In this document: positions 32,408-41,118 of the stretch, one piece after another
How the letters are laid out: every line of letters begins with the position of its first letter
Numbering within the stretch: the first letter of the stretch is position 1
Assembly (NCBI GenBank): GCA_041659525.1
Contig: JBAZYC010000001.1
Location: 682,001 to 746,000, forward strand
Reading direction: 5' to 3'
Origin: JAAZKV01 sp041659525
Lineage (GTDB): Archaea; Iainarchaeota; Iainarchaeia; Iainarchaeales; JAAZKV01
Length of the DNA stretch: 64,000 bases
Notes under the pieces: model-generated
Seen by the model: the letters and a program-made list of their open reading frames with translations, nothing else
Databases searched by the model: none
Told to the model about the DNA's origin: nothing
Made by a program: the position numbers and the translations under genes

Positions 32408-32974
32408 TTACAAAAGCAATCTTATTGCAGTAGCAGTAAACAAAGGGACCCAAAGGTTGTCATCAAGTGGGAGTATTTCTATAAGGGTAGCAACTATTCC
32501 GCCAATTATTGCAATGTGTAATGGAAAGAATAAATTGATACAAATAATTGAGACAATTAAACAAGCAATGCTTCCTTCCCAAGTTTTTTTCTTATATAGT
32601 TTGTGTTTCCCAAAGGTTATTCCAATTAGAGCCGCTGCAGAATCTGCAAATACTTGTACGCTTAGTGCTGCAAGAATTATTTGAGGGCTGTCTTTGAATA
32701 AAATTAGTAACAAAATTGCTGATACGAAAAAATATACTGCTGCTTTTCCAGGGAAATGTTTTTCATTTTCTCTTTCCACATTTTCAACCATTTTTCTAAT
32801 AAAAGGAAATTCGTGTCCTCTAATTATTGCGAACGATAAAATTGTTCCTGCAATTAAGCACAATCCAATTATTAGTGCGCTCATTTGGGTTCCTGCGAAT
32901 TGGATTAGCAATATAAAGAATAATCCGAAGAGTACGTGAATAGCTTTTCTTACATATTCTCTTGTGTGACTCAT
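32408..32974 (-). CDS. phytol/dolichol kinase-like membrane protein (COG0170 type)
   Basis: The 188-residue protein has about six membrane helices and the CTP-dependent lipid-kinase signature QVFADSAAALIGITFGKHKL, then YKKKTWEGSIACLIVS. A preceding FPGKAAVYFFVSAILLLI matches the family. Known relatives phosphorylate dolichol, phytol or diacylglycerol with CTP. In this organism it could salvage prenyl alcohols or supply a lipid carrier for glycans. The 60-bp gap to the tRNA holds no ORF. Confidence 0.8.
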   Translation of the reverse strand: MSHTREYVRKAIHVLFGLFFILLIQFAGTQMSALIIGLCLIAGTILSFAIIRGHEFPFIRKMVENVERENEKHFPGKAAVYFFVSAILLLILFKDSPQIILAALSVQVFADSAAALIGITFGKHKLYKKKTWEGSIACLIVSIICINLFFPLHIAIIGGIVATLIEILPLDDNLWVPLFTATAIRLLL

Positions 32975-33059
32975 TTTTTCCCTTCTGTTTTATATCCTTA
33001 ATACACTAACTTCTATTTAACCACTTCTGAATAGATTAACATTGCCAAAAATCGAGGAT

Positions 33060-33716
33060 TTACTTCTTTTTTACGAGTATTAAGTAGTGGTGTTTTTCGT
33101 AGGGTTCTATGTCAATTGTTTGTATTACTTCGAATTCTTTTTCAAGTAATTTGGTTTCATCAGAGAGTACTTTTTGGGGGGTTAGTGATTGTGAAATGCT
33201 TTTTGTTTTTAGTGCGAGTGCCCCTAGCCCTCCTTTTTTTAAGAATTGTGCGTTTCGCAGGAAAATATCCGCTTGGTTTCTTTGGGAGATATCTTGAAAC
33301 ATTGCATCTACTTTTTGGGTAAAAAATTCTTTGTAATTATCAGTGCTTTGTGCGTCACTTAGTATTGGAAATAAATTTGTTCTTAGTTCTGCAAGTTTAG
33401 CAAGTTTTTGCATTGCTATTTCGCTTACATCTAAGCAAAAAACTGCTCCTTTCTCTCCAACAATATCTGAAACGTGACTTACTGTTGTTCCTTCTGCGCT
33501 TCCTAAATAAAGTACGCTTGCTCCGTCAAAGAAAATACTTTTTTTAATTCCATTAACTATTCCCGCTCCATATTTGGATCGGTGTGGGTCCCATTCGCGG
33601 TACTCAATTCCTTCTTCATTAATTAGTCTTTCTCCATAAACTCTTTTAGTGGGTAAAAGGTTTTTTGTGTAAATGGATTTATTTTTTTTATAAATTCCAT
33701 CAAAAATTTGTTGCAT
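33060..33716 (-). CDS. flpA: fibrillarin-like rRNA/tRNA 2'-O-methyltransferase
   Basis: ATG at 33716 replaces a TTG at 33731. The 218-residue protein has the fibrillarin pattern: IFDGIYKKNKSIYTKNLLPT, YGERLINEEGIEYREWDPHR, SKYGAGIVNGI, the SAM motif VLYLGSAEGTTVSHVSDIVG, and the catalytic-site regions FCLDVS and MFQDISQRNQA. The end has LALKTKSIS and a final beta hairpin with YEKHHYLILVKKK. FlpA is the catalytic subunit of box C/D RNPs and works with Nop5 and L7Ae. The nop5 gene lies 75 bases upstream on the same strand, as in other archaea. Confidence 0.95.
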   Translation of the reverse strand: MQQIFDGIYKKNKSIYTKNLLPTKRVYGERLINEEGIEYREWDPHRSKYGAGIVNGIKKSIFFDGASVLYLGSAEGTTVSHVSDIVGEKGAVFCLDVSEIAMQKLAKLAELRTNLFPILSDAQSTDNYKEFFTQKVDAMFQDISQRNQADIFLRNAQFLKKGGLGALALKTKSISQSLTPQKVLSDETKLLEKEFEVIQTIDIEPYEKHHYLILVKKK

Positions 33717-33791
33717 AAGTAAAATCCTCAAAATAGTTTTTTTTTTACTTAATTTATTTAAATTAATTTTATTCCTAAATTAATTTATTTT

Positions 33792-35129
33792 TTAGAATCT
33801 TTTTTTGAATCCGTGACTGGGCTTGCTTGCACCCGAGCTATGCGAGGGCTTGTTGAATCTTCCTTTTCCAAAGCTTCTTCCTCTGGTTCTGTCTTGCCCG
33901 AATGAAGTTTCACTGTCTCTTGTCCGGTATCCTCTGTCTGAGTAACCTTCTTCTCTTTCTGGTCCATAATTTGGTTTACCAAATCTTGGTTTGTCTCTAT
34001 TCACTGCTTGATTTGTTCCGTGAATCGCTCTTTTTGTTTCGTAACCTGTTTTTTCTCCGCTATATTCTGAATTAGTATTTCCGTAAGATGGCCTGCCACC
34101 ATAACTTGGCCTGCTGTAAGATGGTTTACCATAACTTGACCTGTCAGCACCTGATCCACCATAAGATGGTCTTGGTGAATTGTATCTTGGTCTGTCAGTA
34201 CTTGATCCGCCGTAACTAGAATTTCCTTCTGAACTTCCTCTGTATGGAGCTTTTTGTATCCAATCCCTTGGTGGGCCTCGTGTCTTGTAAGCTTTTCCCA
34301 TCCCTCTTTTTTGGAAGTATGCTTTTCTTTCTTCAGGAGAAAATGTTTTGTGTTCTGCAATCGGTTTTTCTTCAGTTTCTTCTGGTGTTGCTCTCCATTC
34401 TTTTTTCTTATTTTCTTTATCAAATTGTAATTGTCTTCTTTCATTGTTGATTGCGTCGTACTCTAATTCTTTTTGTTCTTGCTTTGCAGTAATTGGTTCT
34501 GCGATTAGTGAATCAATTCTTTTTTGCATTTCTTTTTGAACTTCCGAGGAAGTGTTTTCTCCGCCAAAGTAATCTTGTTTAAGTGCAATAGTTAATTTTC
34601 CTGCTATCATTCTTGCTGCTCTTCCTCTTTTTACTCTTGGAAGTTTTTGCATTAATGGGTGATTGAATAAGTGTCCGTGTTTTGGGCTCTTTGCATTTTT
34701 TCTAATGTGTGCAAAAAGAGCTTTTTCTGCTCCGAGTAATTGTATTGTTGATGCAGGCATCATACATAATCTTTTTTTCGAGCCAGCGCTTGCAAGTAAC
34801 TTTGCTCCAATTATTGGAGTAGCTAGTACTGAAAAATTTGGGAACTCTTCATTCATTTCTTTTTCAATAAACAAAGTTAGTTTTTGTTTTTCTTCTTCAA
34901 TAGTTTTATTGTTTTTTTCAAGTTCTAAGTATGATTCTTCTGCTTCTCCTGTGGGTTGACGCATTTTCCATTCAGTAGCATTTTCTTTTAGTAAATTGTT
35001 AACAGAATTAAGGTCTTCGAGCAAATTAACTGCTTTAATTATGTGAATTTCTTTTCCGGCAAATTTCTCGTTTATTTGGTCTTTTGCCTTTTTTAGCATT
35101 TGTTTTCGTAAGAATTCTCTTTGGTCCAT
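33792..35129 (-). CDS. nop5: Nop5/Nop56-type box C/D RNP protein with a low-complexity tail
   Basis: The Nop domain is clear: FSVLATPIIGAKLLASAGSK, RLCMMPASTIQLLGAEKALF, AHIRKNAKSPKHGHLFNHPL and RGRAARMIAGKLTIALKQDY. It is preceded by a coiled coil (residues about 20-85, KAVNLLEDLNSVNNLLKENA). The N-terminal fibrillarin-binding domain normally found before this point (about 120 residues) is nearly absent. After residue about 280 the protein changes to a disordered tail of roughly 160 residues, rich in Ser, Tyr, Gly, Arg and Pro (SYGGSSTDRPRY, SRPSYGGRPSYG, GRSFGKGRFNKPS) and ending KPSHGFKKRF. The tail resembles eukaryotic GAR/FUS-like regions. Scaffold of box C/D methylation RNPs; partner FlpA is downstream. 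Confidence 0.9.
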   Translation of the reverse strand: MDQREFLRKQMLKKAKDQINEKFAGKEIHIIKAVNLLEDLNSVNNLLKENATEWKMRQPTGEAEESYLELEKNNKTIEEEKQKLTLFIEKEMNEEFPNFSVLATPIIGAKLLASAGSKKRLCMMPASTIQLLGAEKALFAHIRKNAKSPKHGHLFNHPLMQKLPRVKRGRAARMIAGKLTIALKQDYFGGENTSSEVQKEMQKRIDSLIAEPITAKQEQKELEYDAINNERRQLQFDKENKKKEWRATPEETEEKPIAEHKTFSPEERKAYFQKRGMGKAYKTRGPPRDWIQKAPYRGSSEGNSSYGGSSTDRPRYNSPRPSYGGSGADRSSYGKPSYSRPSYGGRPSYGNTNSEYSGEKTGYETKRAIHGTNQAVNRDKPRFGKPNYGPEREEGYSDRGYRTRDSETSFGQDRTRGRSFGKGRFNKPSHSSGASKPSHGFKKRF

Positions 35130-35201
35130 AAGATTCACTTGTTGTTCTTAGATATTTTTTATTTGTTAATCCTTATAAATAACACTATTTACAAGTATTA
35201 T

Positions 35202-36131
35202 ATGACAAGTGTAGTAGCTGTTGTTTTGGCTCATAATGAAGAAAGGGCGCTACCTAGGACTCTAAGGATTCTTTCGGGTTTTAAGCGAAAAGGGATTATA
35301 AGTAACATTATTGTGGTTAATGATGGAAGTGAAGATAGAACTGCGCTAGTAGCCCAAAAAGCTGGGGCCATTGTTGTTTCTCATGAAAAAAATATGGGAA
35401 AAAGAGAGGGGTTCATTAGTGGGGCATTTAAAGCTAGAGAACTTGGCGCGGATGCTCTAATTTCTCTTGATGCTGATATTCACCAATTTTCAGAAAAAAG
35501 TGTAAGAACTCTAATTGAACCCGTAATTAGTGGCGGAAAATTAATGAGTGTTGGAAGACAATATGAGAAACATACTACAATAGGAGTTGGGCCAATTAAA
35601 GCTATTAGAAATCTTTTTTCAAAAAATACCTCTAGAAAAGTTTCAAGTAGATTAGGTTTTTTAGAAACTTATTATGGGGGAGTGTCTAATTCTTTTTCTA
35701 CTTTTCCTAGGGCAATAAAACTAACTGCTCTTGAGCCAATTTTTAGAAATAATAAAAAGTGGATGAGTGTTTTTAGATCAAAGTTAGTAAATTCTGCTTG
35801 GAAAGATTCTTATCCTTTTTCAGCAAAATATGGGGGACACCCTAAACAATGGGGTCTTGAAAGAGCGCTTGATATTTTAGTTCCAGAAAACAAAGTGATT
35901 AGTGTTAATGCCCCTGTTTTGTCTGATGAACCTTTTAGAATTACTGGAAGAGCTGATGGCCCTCAAACAGCAGCAAGATTACAAATTACCCAGGAAATGA
36001 ATACTAGAAGAAGTAAAGCAATATCACTTAGGGATGTTAGAAGAAAAATATTTGATGCTAAACAGAGAAATGATCCAAAAGCAGTTACTGGTCTAAGAAA
36101 AAAGTTAAATAAAATAAAATATAGAGTTTGA
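35202..36131 (+). CDS. GT2-family glycosyltransferase
   Basis: ATG at 35202 is chosen: CTTATAAATAAC lies about 27 bases before it, so the transcript is probably leaderless. The 309-residue protein is a GT-A enzyme, with VVAVVLAHNEERALPRTLRI, IIVVNDGSEDRTALVAQKAG and ISLDADIHQF (the DxD metal site). It resembles dolichyl-phosphate sugar synthases, but the C-terminal region lacks membrane helices and carries HPKQWGLERALDILVP, then a basic helical end. It is divergent from nop5 and probably acts on a cytoplasmic lipid-linked or surface-glycan acceptor. Confidence 0.75.
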   Translation: MTSVVAVVLAHNEERALPRTLRILSGFKRKGIISNIIVVNDGSEDRTALVAQKAGAIVVSHEKNMGKREGFISGAFKARELGADALISLDADIHQFSEKSVRTLIEPVISGGKLMSVGRQYEKHTTIGVGPIKAIRNLFSKNTSRKVSSRLGFLETYYGGVSNSFSTFPRAIKLTALEPIFRNNKKWMSVFRSKLVNSAWKDSYPFSAKYGGHPKQWGLERALDILVPENKVISVNAPVLSDEPFRITGRADGPQTAARLQITQEMNTRRSKAISLRDVRRKIFDAKQRNDPKAVTGLRKKLNKIKYRV

Positions 36132-36180
36132 TTTTTATAAAATAAGTTTTTATTATTTTTATTTGTTGAAGTTTTTTTGT

Positions 36181-37671
36181 TTATTCAAAAAACTTTTTTA
36201 ATTTTGAAGAGAGTTCGTTTATTTTTACTCTTTCTTGTTTAAGTGTATCTCTTTCTCTTACTGTTACTGAATTGTCTTTCAAAGAGTCATGATCTACTGT
36301 TATGCAAAATGGTACTCCAATTGCATCTAGTCTTGAGTATCTCTTTCCAATACTTCCTGCTTCATCGTAGTATACTCTAAATCCTTTTAGTTCATTTTGA
36401 ACCTCTTTTGCTTTTTCTGGTAATCCATCTTTTTTCAAAAGTGGGAATAATCCTATTTGGATTGGAGCAATTTTTGTAGGAAGAGATAACACTGTTCGTT
36501 GCTTGTCCTCTCTTCTAAAAAATGCAAGGTCAAGTAAAGCATAGTAAGGTCTGTCTACTCCGAACGCTACTTCAATTACATCCGGGGTGAATACTTTTCC
36601 ATCTTCAGTTCTTACTGTTAATTCTTGTTTTGAAAACTTTGCGTGTTGAGTTAAATCGTAATTTGTTCGGTCGCTTATTCCAACCATTTCTACCCAACCG
36701 AATGAATTTAGTTCTACTTCCAAGTCCCAAGTGTCATCTGAATAAAATGCTCTTTCATCTGTGTGGTGTTGTCTGAATCTAATTTTTTCTTTAGGAATTC
36801 CAATTGAAGTTAGTACTTCGTAAGATAACCACAAGTTCCAAGCATAGGCTTTGTTTTTCAAATATTTTTTATCCATTGCGTCCCCGAGTGAAATAAAATT
36901 CCACTTTTTATCAGTCTTTTGCATCTCTTCAGTCCAAAGAGGCATTTCTACAGTTTTAACATTTTCAAACCAAGCAAAATCAGTTTTCATTTCTTTGCTC
37001 AAAAACATTTGTGATTCTGCTTGAGTGAATTCTCTTTGTCTTAGTAAGTGTTGTCTTGGAGAGATTTCGTTTCTAAATGCTTTTCCTATTTGGAATACTG
37101 TGAAAGGTAATTTTCCTCTAAAGAAATTTACGTAGTGTTTGAATGGTAAGTAAGTAGTAGTAGCAGTTTCTGGTCGGTTGTATGCAACGATATCTCTTCC
37201 TATTGTTGTTTTCATCATCAAGCTTTGTCTTTGAATATCAAGATTGAATCTTCCTTTACAAGAAGGACAGTTTATTTCGTGTTCTTTTATTGCTTCAATT
37301 AATTTAGGATTATCAAAGTGATCTGCAGCAATTCCTGTTTGTTCTTCAATTAATTTGTCTGCTCTAAAAGAGGCTTTGCATTTTGAACAAATAATTATTG
37401 GATCATTAAATCCTTTTAAGTGTCCGCTTGCTTCCCAAATAATTTCAGGAGTAATTAGAGGGAACTCTACTTCATAAAAATTGTTTCTAGTAAAAACATC
37501 TCTAATTGTTTGTTCTAAATTGTTTTTCATTGCTTTTCCAACTAGTCCGTAGGAATAAAATCCTGCTATTGGAGAATACATTTCTGGTTCTGGTCCGTAA
37601 ACAAAGTCCTTCTCAGCTAAGTATTTAGCCAGTTCTAATTGGAAGTCTTTTTTCTGCGTTTGGTCAGCCAT
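36181..37671 (-). CDS. glyS: glycyl-tRNA synthetase, alpha2 class II
   Basis: The 496-residue enzyme belongs to the archaeal/eukaryotic/Bacillus-type alpha2 GlyRS. FVYGPEPEMYSPIAGFYSYG and LEQTIRDVFTRNNFYEVEFP carry motif 1. A zinc-like insert follows (CSKCKASF...INCPSCKG). FQIGKAFRNEISPRQHLLRQ, then REFTQAESQMF, is motif 2, and VIEVAFGVDRPYYALL is motif 3. The C-terminal anticodon-binding domain reads IAPIQIGLFPLLKKDGLPEK. It charges tRNA-Gly. It is a monocistronic minus-strand gene with 49 bases to the GT2 gene. Confidence 0.95.
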   Translation of the reverse strand: MADQTQKKDFQLELAKYLAEKDFVYGPEPEMYSPIAGFYSYGLVGKAMKNNLEQTIRDVFTRNNFYEVEFPLITPEIIWEASGHLKGFNDPIIICSKCKASFRADKLIEEQTGIAADHFDNPKLIEAIKEHEINCPSCKGRFNLDIQRQSLMMKTTIGRDIVAYNRPETATTTYLPFKHYVNFFRGKLPFTVFQIGKAFRNEISPRQHLLRQREFTQAESQMFLSKEMKTDFAWFENVKTVEMPLWTEEMQKTDKKWNFISLGDAMDKKYLKNKAYAWNLWLSYEVLTSIGIPKEKIRFRQHHTDERAFYSDDTWDLEVELNSFGWVEMVGISDRTNYDLTQHAKFSKQELTVRTEDGKVFTPDVIEVAFGVDRPYYALLDLAFFRREDKQRTVLSLPTKIAPIQIGLFPLLKKDGLPEKAKEVQNELKGFRVYYDEAGSIGKRYSRLDAIGVPFCITVDHDSLKDNSVTVRERDTLKQERVKINELSSKLKKFFE

Positions 37672-37802
37672 TTATTTCACACTTTTAATACAAAGAAAGG
37701 GTTTGAAAAGAAATAAAAACCCGTTTTTTAGCACTTTTTTTGAAAATAATAGCGCGATAACTAAAATGGAATAAAGCCCAAATTTAATGAATTTTATCAG
37801 AA

Positions 37803-39359
37803 TTAGCTGCTTGAAAGGCTTTTTGTTATTTCAATAAGTTTGCCGTTTGTAACAACTACTCCATCAAGTTCGCTATAGTAACTCCACTTTAATCTGCATC
37901 CTATTTCGGTTCCGCCAATGCTTTTGTTAATATTTATTTCCATTGGGAGTGAAGCTTTATCTGCGCTAGCAGCAGCTCCTCTTGGTTCTAGTGTTATAAG
38001 TGGTTGTTTTTGAGGAGTAATGAATTGTGGACAATAAGGGGAAGAAGTCGGATCATTGAAATCAATTTGTACTGTGATATTTGGTATTTTTGTATTTCCT
38101 ATGTTAACTAATTGTAAGTCATTAATTAGTGAGATTGTTTTACAAGCTTCTTCAAGTTTTGGACATTGAGCAGTTAATTTTGTAGTGCCTACTAATTCAA
38201 CTCCAACAGTTTTTGCAGTGGATACAGTGTAAACTACATTCTTTCTTACTTCGGCCTTTATTGAGAAGGTTTGTACTGATAAGTACCCTGTGAAGGCATC
38301 TCCTTTATTTGCTGTCATTGAAGGAGTAATAAATAAAGATAATTCTTTTTTCTCGCTTGGATTGATTACATCAATAGTTATAGTGTTTTTTGCTTCAGCG
38401 TTTCCTTGACTGAATTCAAACCAATCAAGTTTGTCGTCATCTCCTTCGTTTGGAAGAATGCTTATTAAAACATTTTTCATTGGAAGAGTTTTGCTTGGGT
38501 TTGTAATAATTATTTTTGCTTTAGTGTAAGTTTCTCCCGCAGTAAGTGTTGCGAAAACAAGATTTCCTGTAATGTTTGTTTCAGCTAGTGTTACTGAAGG
38601 TAGTGCTTTTAGTTCTAATTTGTTACTTGTAATATTAGTTCCTTTTATTCTAAATGAAAGACTGTTTGCCACTCCTGCAGCAGCAATTGTTAAACCTTCT
38701 TTTAGTTTTACATTAAAATCAATATTAATATTTCCTCCAGGGCCAACTACCGTATTCGCTGGAATAATTGTTGTTGCTTGTAATTGAGTAGAAGCAATTG
38801 GAATAATATCTGCTGCATTAAACTCGGCTCCTGAATTTAGTATGTTCAATTTTCCTGTAATGATTTGTCCTTGATAAATTTCAGTGTAATCCGCACTAGC
38901 ATTTAGTGCTGCATCAAGATCTCTTGAGATATTCAAATCGAGTTGTTTGTTTTCTATTGGAACGGTAAAAGTTTTGTTTAGTACTGGTTTGTATCCGTCA
39001 GCAGTTGCAGTGATTCTATATTCGCCTGGCCAAAGCGTAGCTGTGAATTCGCTTGAGTCTCCTTTCGGAGTAAATGCTACTGTTTTTCCGTCACTACTTT
39101 TAAGAATAATTTTCCCTTCCACCATTTGATTATCAGGGGTCTTTAGGTTTATTGTAATTGTTTGTTGGGAACCTAGCCAACTTAGTACAAAAAAGCCTAT
39201 TACAAGTACTAATATTATTGCTATTATTATTGGAACAAATTTTTTAAAATCAAAATTAACTTCTGGTCCACCAAAAGAAGGCATTGAAAATCCCCCTTGA
39301 ACCGGTTCGTTGTATCCACCGGGACTATAGTTTGGTTCGTCAAAATTCTTATCAAACAA
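37803..39359 (-). CDS. membrane-anchored surface protein with PEGA-type domain
   Basis: The 518-residue protein has a Gly/Pro/Asn-rich cytoplasmic N-terminus, one membrane helix (about residues 41-64, FVPIIIAIILVLVIGFFVLS) and a long external part. Residues about 70-150 resemble a PEGA or carboxypeptidase-regulatory fold (ITINLKTPDNQMVEGKIILK, WPGEYRITATADGYKPVLNK). Residues 160-500 look like two or three CARDB/Ig-like beta domains (GKLNILNSGAEFNAADIIPI, KAKIIITNPSKTLPMKNVLI, NTITIDVINPSEKKELSLFI). It is likely part of the cell envelope. The gap 37672-37802 before glyS is AT-rich without ORFs. Confidence 0.65.
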   Translation of the reverse strand: MFDKNFDEPNYSPGGYNEPVQGGFSMPSFGGPEVNFDFKKFVPIIIAIILVLVIGFFVLSWLGSQQTITINLKTPDNQMVEGKIILKSSDGKTVAFTPKGDSSEFTATLWPGEYRITATADGYKPVLNKTFTVPIENKQLDLNISRDLDAALNASADYTEIYQGQIITGKLNILNSGAEFNAADIIPIASTQLQATTIIPANTVVGPGGNINIDFNVKLKEGLTIAAAGVANSLSFRIKGTNITSNKLELKALPSVTLAETNITGNLVFATLTAGETYTKAKIIITNPSKTLPMKNVLISILPNEGDDDKLDWFEFSQGNAEAKNTITIDVINPSEKKELSLFITPSMTANKGDAFTGYLSVQTFSIKAEVRKNVVYTVSTAKTVGVELVGTTKLTAQCPKLEEACKTISLINDLQLVNIGNTKIPNITVQIDFNDPTSSPYCPQFITPQKQPLITLEPRGAAASADKASLPMEININKSIGGTEIGCRLKWSYYSELDGVVVTNGKLIEITKSLSSS

Positions 39360-39488
39360 AATAACACCTAATTGGCTTTTATTATTAAGAACTTGGCTTT
39401 TATAAGTTTTTGCATTTAGCTCTTGAAGACTAATCCTCTAATTAGCTAAACAAAAAGACTTATATTCTGCCTAGAGTAATAGTTGTTT

Positions 39489-39905
39489 ATGAAAATTTGT
39501 TTTTTGGGTTATAAGGACAATTCAGTTAATATCTTTAAAGAGCTTGGGAAAGCTTTAGCAAAGAAGATTTCTGGACTTGATCTTGAACAAAGATTTGTTT
39601 CTGTTCCTGAAGATATTCCTATTGTTGCAATGGAAATGGCAACTGAATCTGAGTTTGTTTTTGTTTTTGCTCTGCTTGATGATGAAGACTTGGCTGCTTT
39701 TTTAAAGAAAAAACTTATTGATGTTGAAATTGCTACAAAAACAAGGATCCTTAAAATAGTGGAAGAAGATTTTTTCTCAGGGCTTGATGAAGAAGATTAT
39801 TTGGAGAAAAAAGAGAGTCTTGTTGAAGAGTATGCTAAGTTAATTGTAGATATTCTTTTTAATGAACAATCCTTTGAACCAAAGGATAAGGATTTTTCAG
39901 TTTAA
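39489..39905 (+). CDS. small alpha/beta protein, riboflavin synthase (RibC)-like
   Basis: ATG at 39489 gives 138 residues; TATA-like CTTATATT about 28 bases before suggests a leaderless transcript. The order of features resembles archaeal RibC/lumazine-synthase folds: MKICFLGYKDNSVNIFKELG (like GIVDTTFARVDMA), RFVSVPEDIPIVAMEMATES (like TVPGIKDLPVACKKLLEE), FVFVFALLDDEDLAAF (like IVMALGMPG), then IVEEDFFSGLDEEDYLEKKE and a helix ending VDILFNEQSF. No other riboflavin gene is nearby, and key His/Gly positions seem lost, so it may be a divergent paralogue. Confidence 0.4.
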   Translation: MKICFLGYKDNSVNIFKELGKALAKKISGLDLEQRFVSVPEDIPIVAMEMATESEFVFVFALLDDEDLAAFLKKKLIDVEIATKTRILKIVEEDFFSGLDEEDYLEKKESLVEEYAKLIVDILFNEQSFEPKDKDFSV

Positions 39906-39950
39906 AAGTTTTTTTTAATTAAAATTATTTTTTTCAGTTTGTTTATTTTT

Positions 39951-40982
39951 CTAATTTCCTTTTAACTTATTAATTTCATTTTCTAGTTGTTCGCATAATT
40001 TGTTTGATTGCTTAAGTGCAAGTACTTTTTCATCAATTTGTCTTTTTAGTGAAGAAAGATCTTTTTCGTATTTTTCTTTTAATTGTTCTTCAATATTTTG
40101 TTTCTTTTCTTCTAGTCCAATTAGTTGTCTTGTGTACTCGCTTCTTGTGTGAAGAGTTTCTTGTTCAATTTCAAGTGCAAGAGTTTTTGCGAAATCTCTT
40201 TCTTTCTTTAATTCTTTAATCATTTCAATTGATTTGTTAGCAAAGGTTGTATGCATTCCTTCAATTTCTTCCACCTTTGTTTTTAATTGGATAAAACTTC
40301 CTTCAACGTAATTTATTTGAGCTAAGTGAGTTTTTAGAGATTTTTTTGTTTCAAGAACTGATTCAGAGAGTTTTTTATCTATTTCATGTAATTCATTTTC
40401 AATTTCAGCAATTCCCTTTTCAGGAGCTAATCCAAAAAAAGTCTTTCTTTTAAGTTCAATATTTTTTTGTTTTAATTCATTTAGTTCTTCTTCTTTCTTT
40501 TGTAGTACTTCAAGCAAATTCTTTGCAGTAGTTCCTTTCTTCAAAAAAGGAGTTTTTCTTGCTATTACAAATGTTCTTATTTTATCCGCGTTGTATCTTG
40601 CTTTTAGGGAAAGAGTGAGCATTTTTTGTTGGATTGAAGAATAAAGTTCTGGTACTTCAGTACTCTCTTTTTCATTTACTAGTTCTGTTCTTAGTTTTTT
40701 CTTTTTCTCCATTGAGAGGTTTGCTTCAAGAACAGTTATTTCTCTAATCATTTCTGAAAGGAAGGAATCAATGTTTGGGGAATTTTTTTCAAGAAGCATT
40801 TTCACTTCTTTATTTGCGGTTTCTAATTTTGCATAAATTTCTTTTATGCGTTTAGTGTTTTGTTCAAGTTCGAAAACAAATCCTTGTCGGTTAATCTCAG
40901 CCCAATTTGTTCGAGCAACTGCATCATGAAAAGCATTAATCTCCTTAATACACAACTCGACCTGTGCTTCTAAATTATCCAT
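39951..40982 (-). CDS. coiled-coil protein
   Basis: The 343-residue protein is almost entirely charged helix, with heptad-like patterns from residue 20 to the end (for example LEVLQKKEEELNELKQKNIE and LIGLEEKKQNIEEQLKEKYE). There is a short break around residues 140-155 (ARKTPFLKKGTTAKNLL) and another near 195 (FFGLAPEKGIAE). No membrane segment, ATPase motif or SMC hinge is visible. A structural or chromosome/cytoskeletal role is possible but not shown. The ATG at 40982 is used in place of a TTG at 40988. Confidence 0.6.
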   Translation of the reverse strand: MDNLEAQVELCIKEINAFHDAVARTNWAEINRQGFVFELEQNTKRIKEIYAKLETANKEVKMLLEKNSPNIDSFLSEMIREITVLEANLSMEKKKKLRTELVNEKESTEVPELYSSIQQKMLTLSLKARYNADKIRTFVIARKTPFLKKGTTAKNLLEVLQKKEEELNELKQKNIELKRKTFFGLAPEKGIAEIENELHEIDKKLSESVLETKKSLKTHLAQINYVEGSFIQLKTKVEEIEGMHTTFANKSIEMIKELKKERDFAKTLALEIEQETLHTRSEYTRQLIGLEEKKQNIEEQLKEKYEKDLSSLKRQIDEKVLALKQSNKLCEQLENEINKLKGN

Positions 40983-41118
40983 ATTCAAATATTCTTTTTC
41001 TTGAATATAAATCTTATTAGAGCTACTTTAGGGTCAAATAAGAGGGGCTTTTTTTAACCAAAACAAGATTTGCTTTTCACTAAAAGATTTTTTATACTCT
41101 CATGTGACTATTTATGTT

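Noticed and set aside
33785..34444. Two overlapping frames inside the nop5 tail region
   Set aside because: They are shadow frames of the Ser/Tyr/Gly-rich repeat coding sequence. The Nop frame is continuous and carries the domain motifs.
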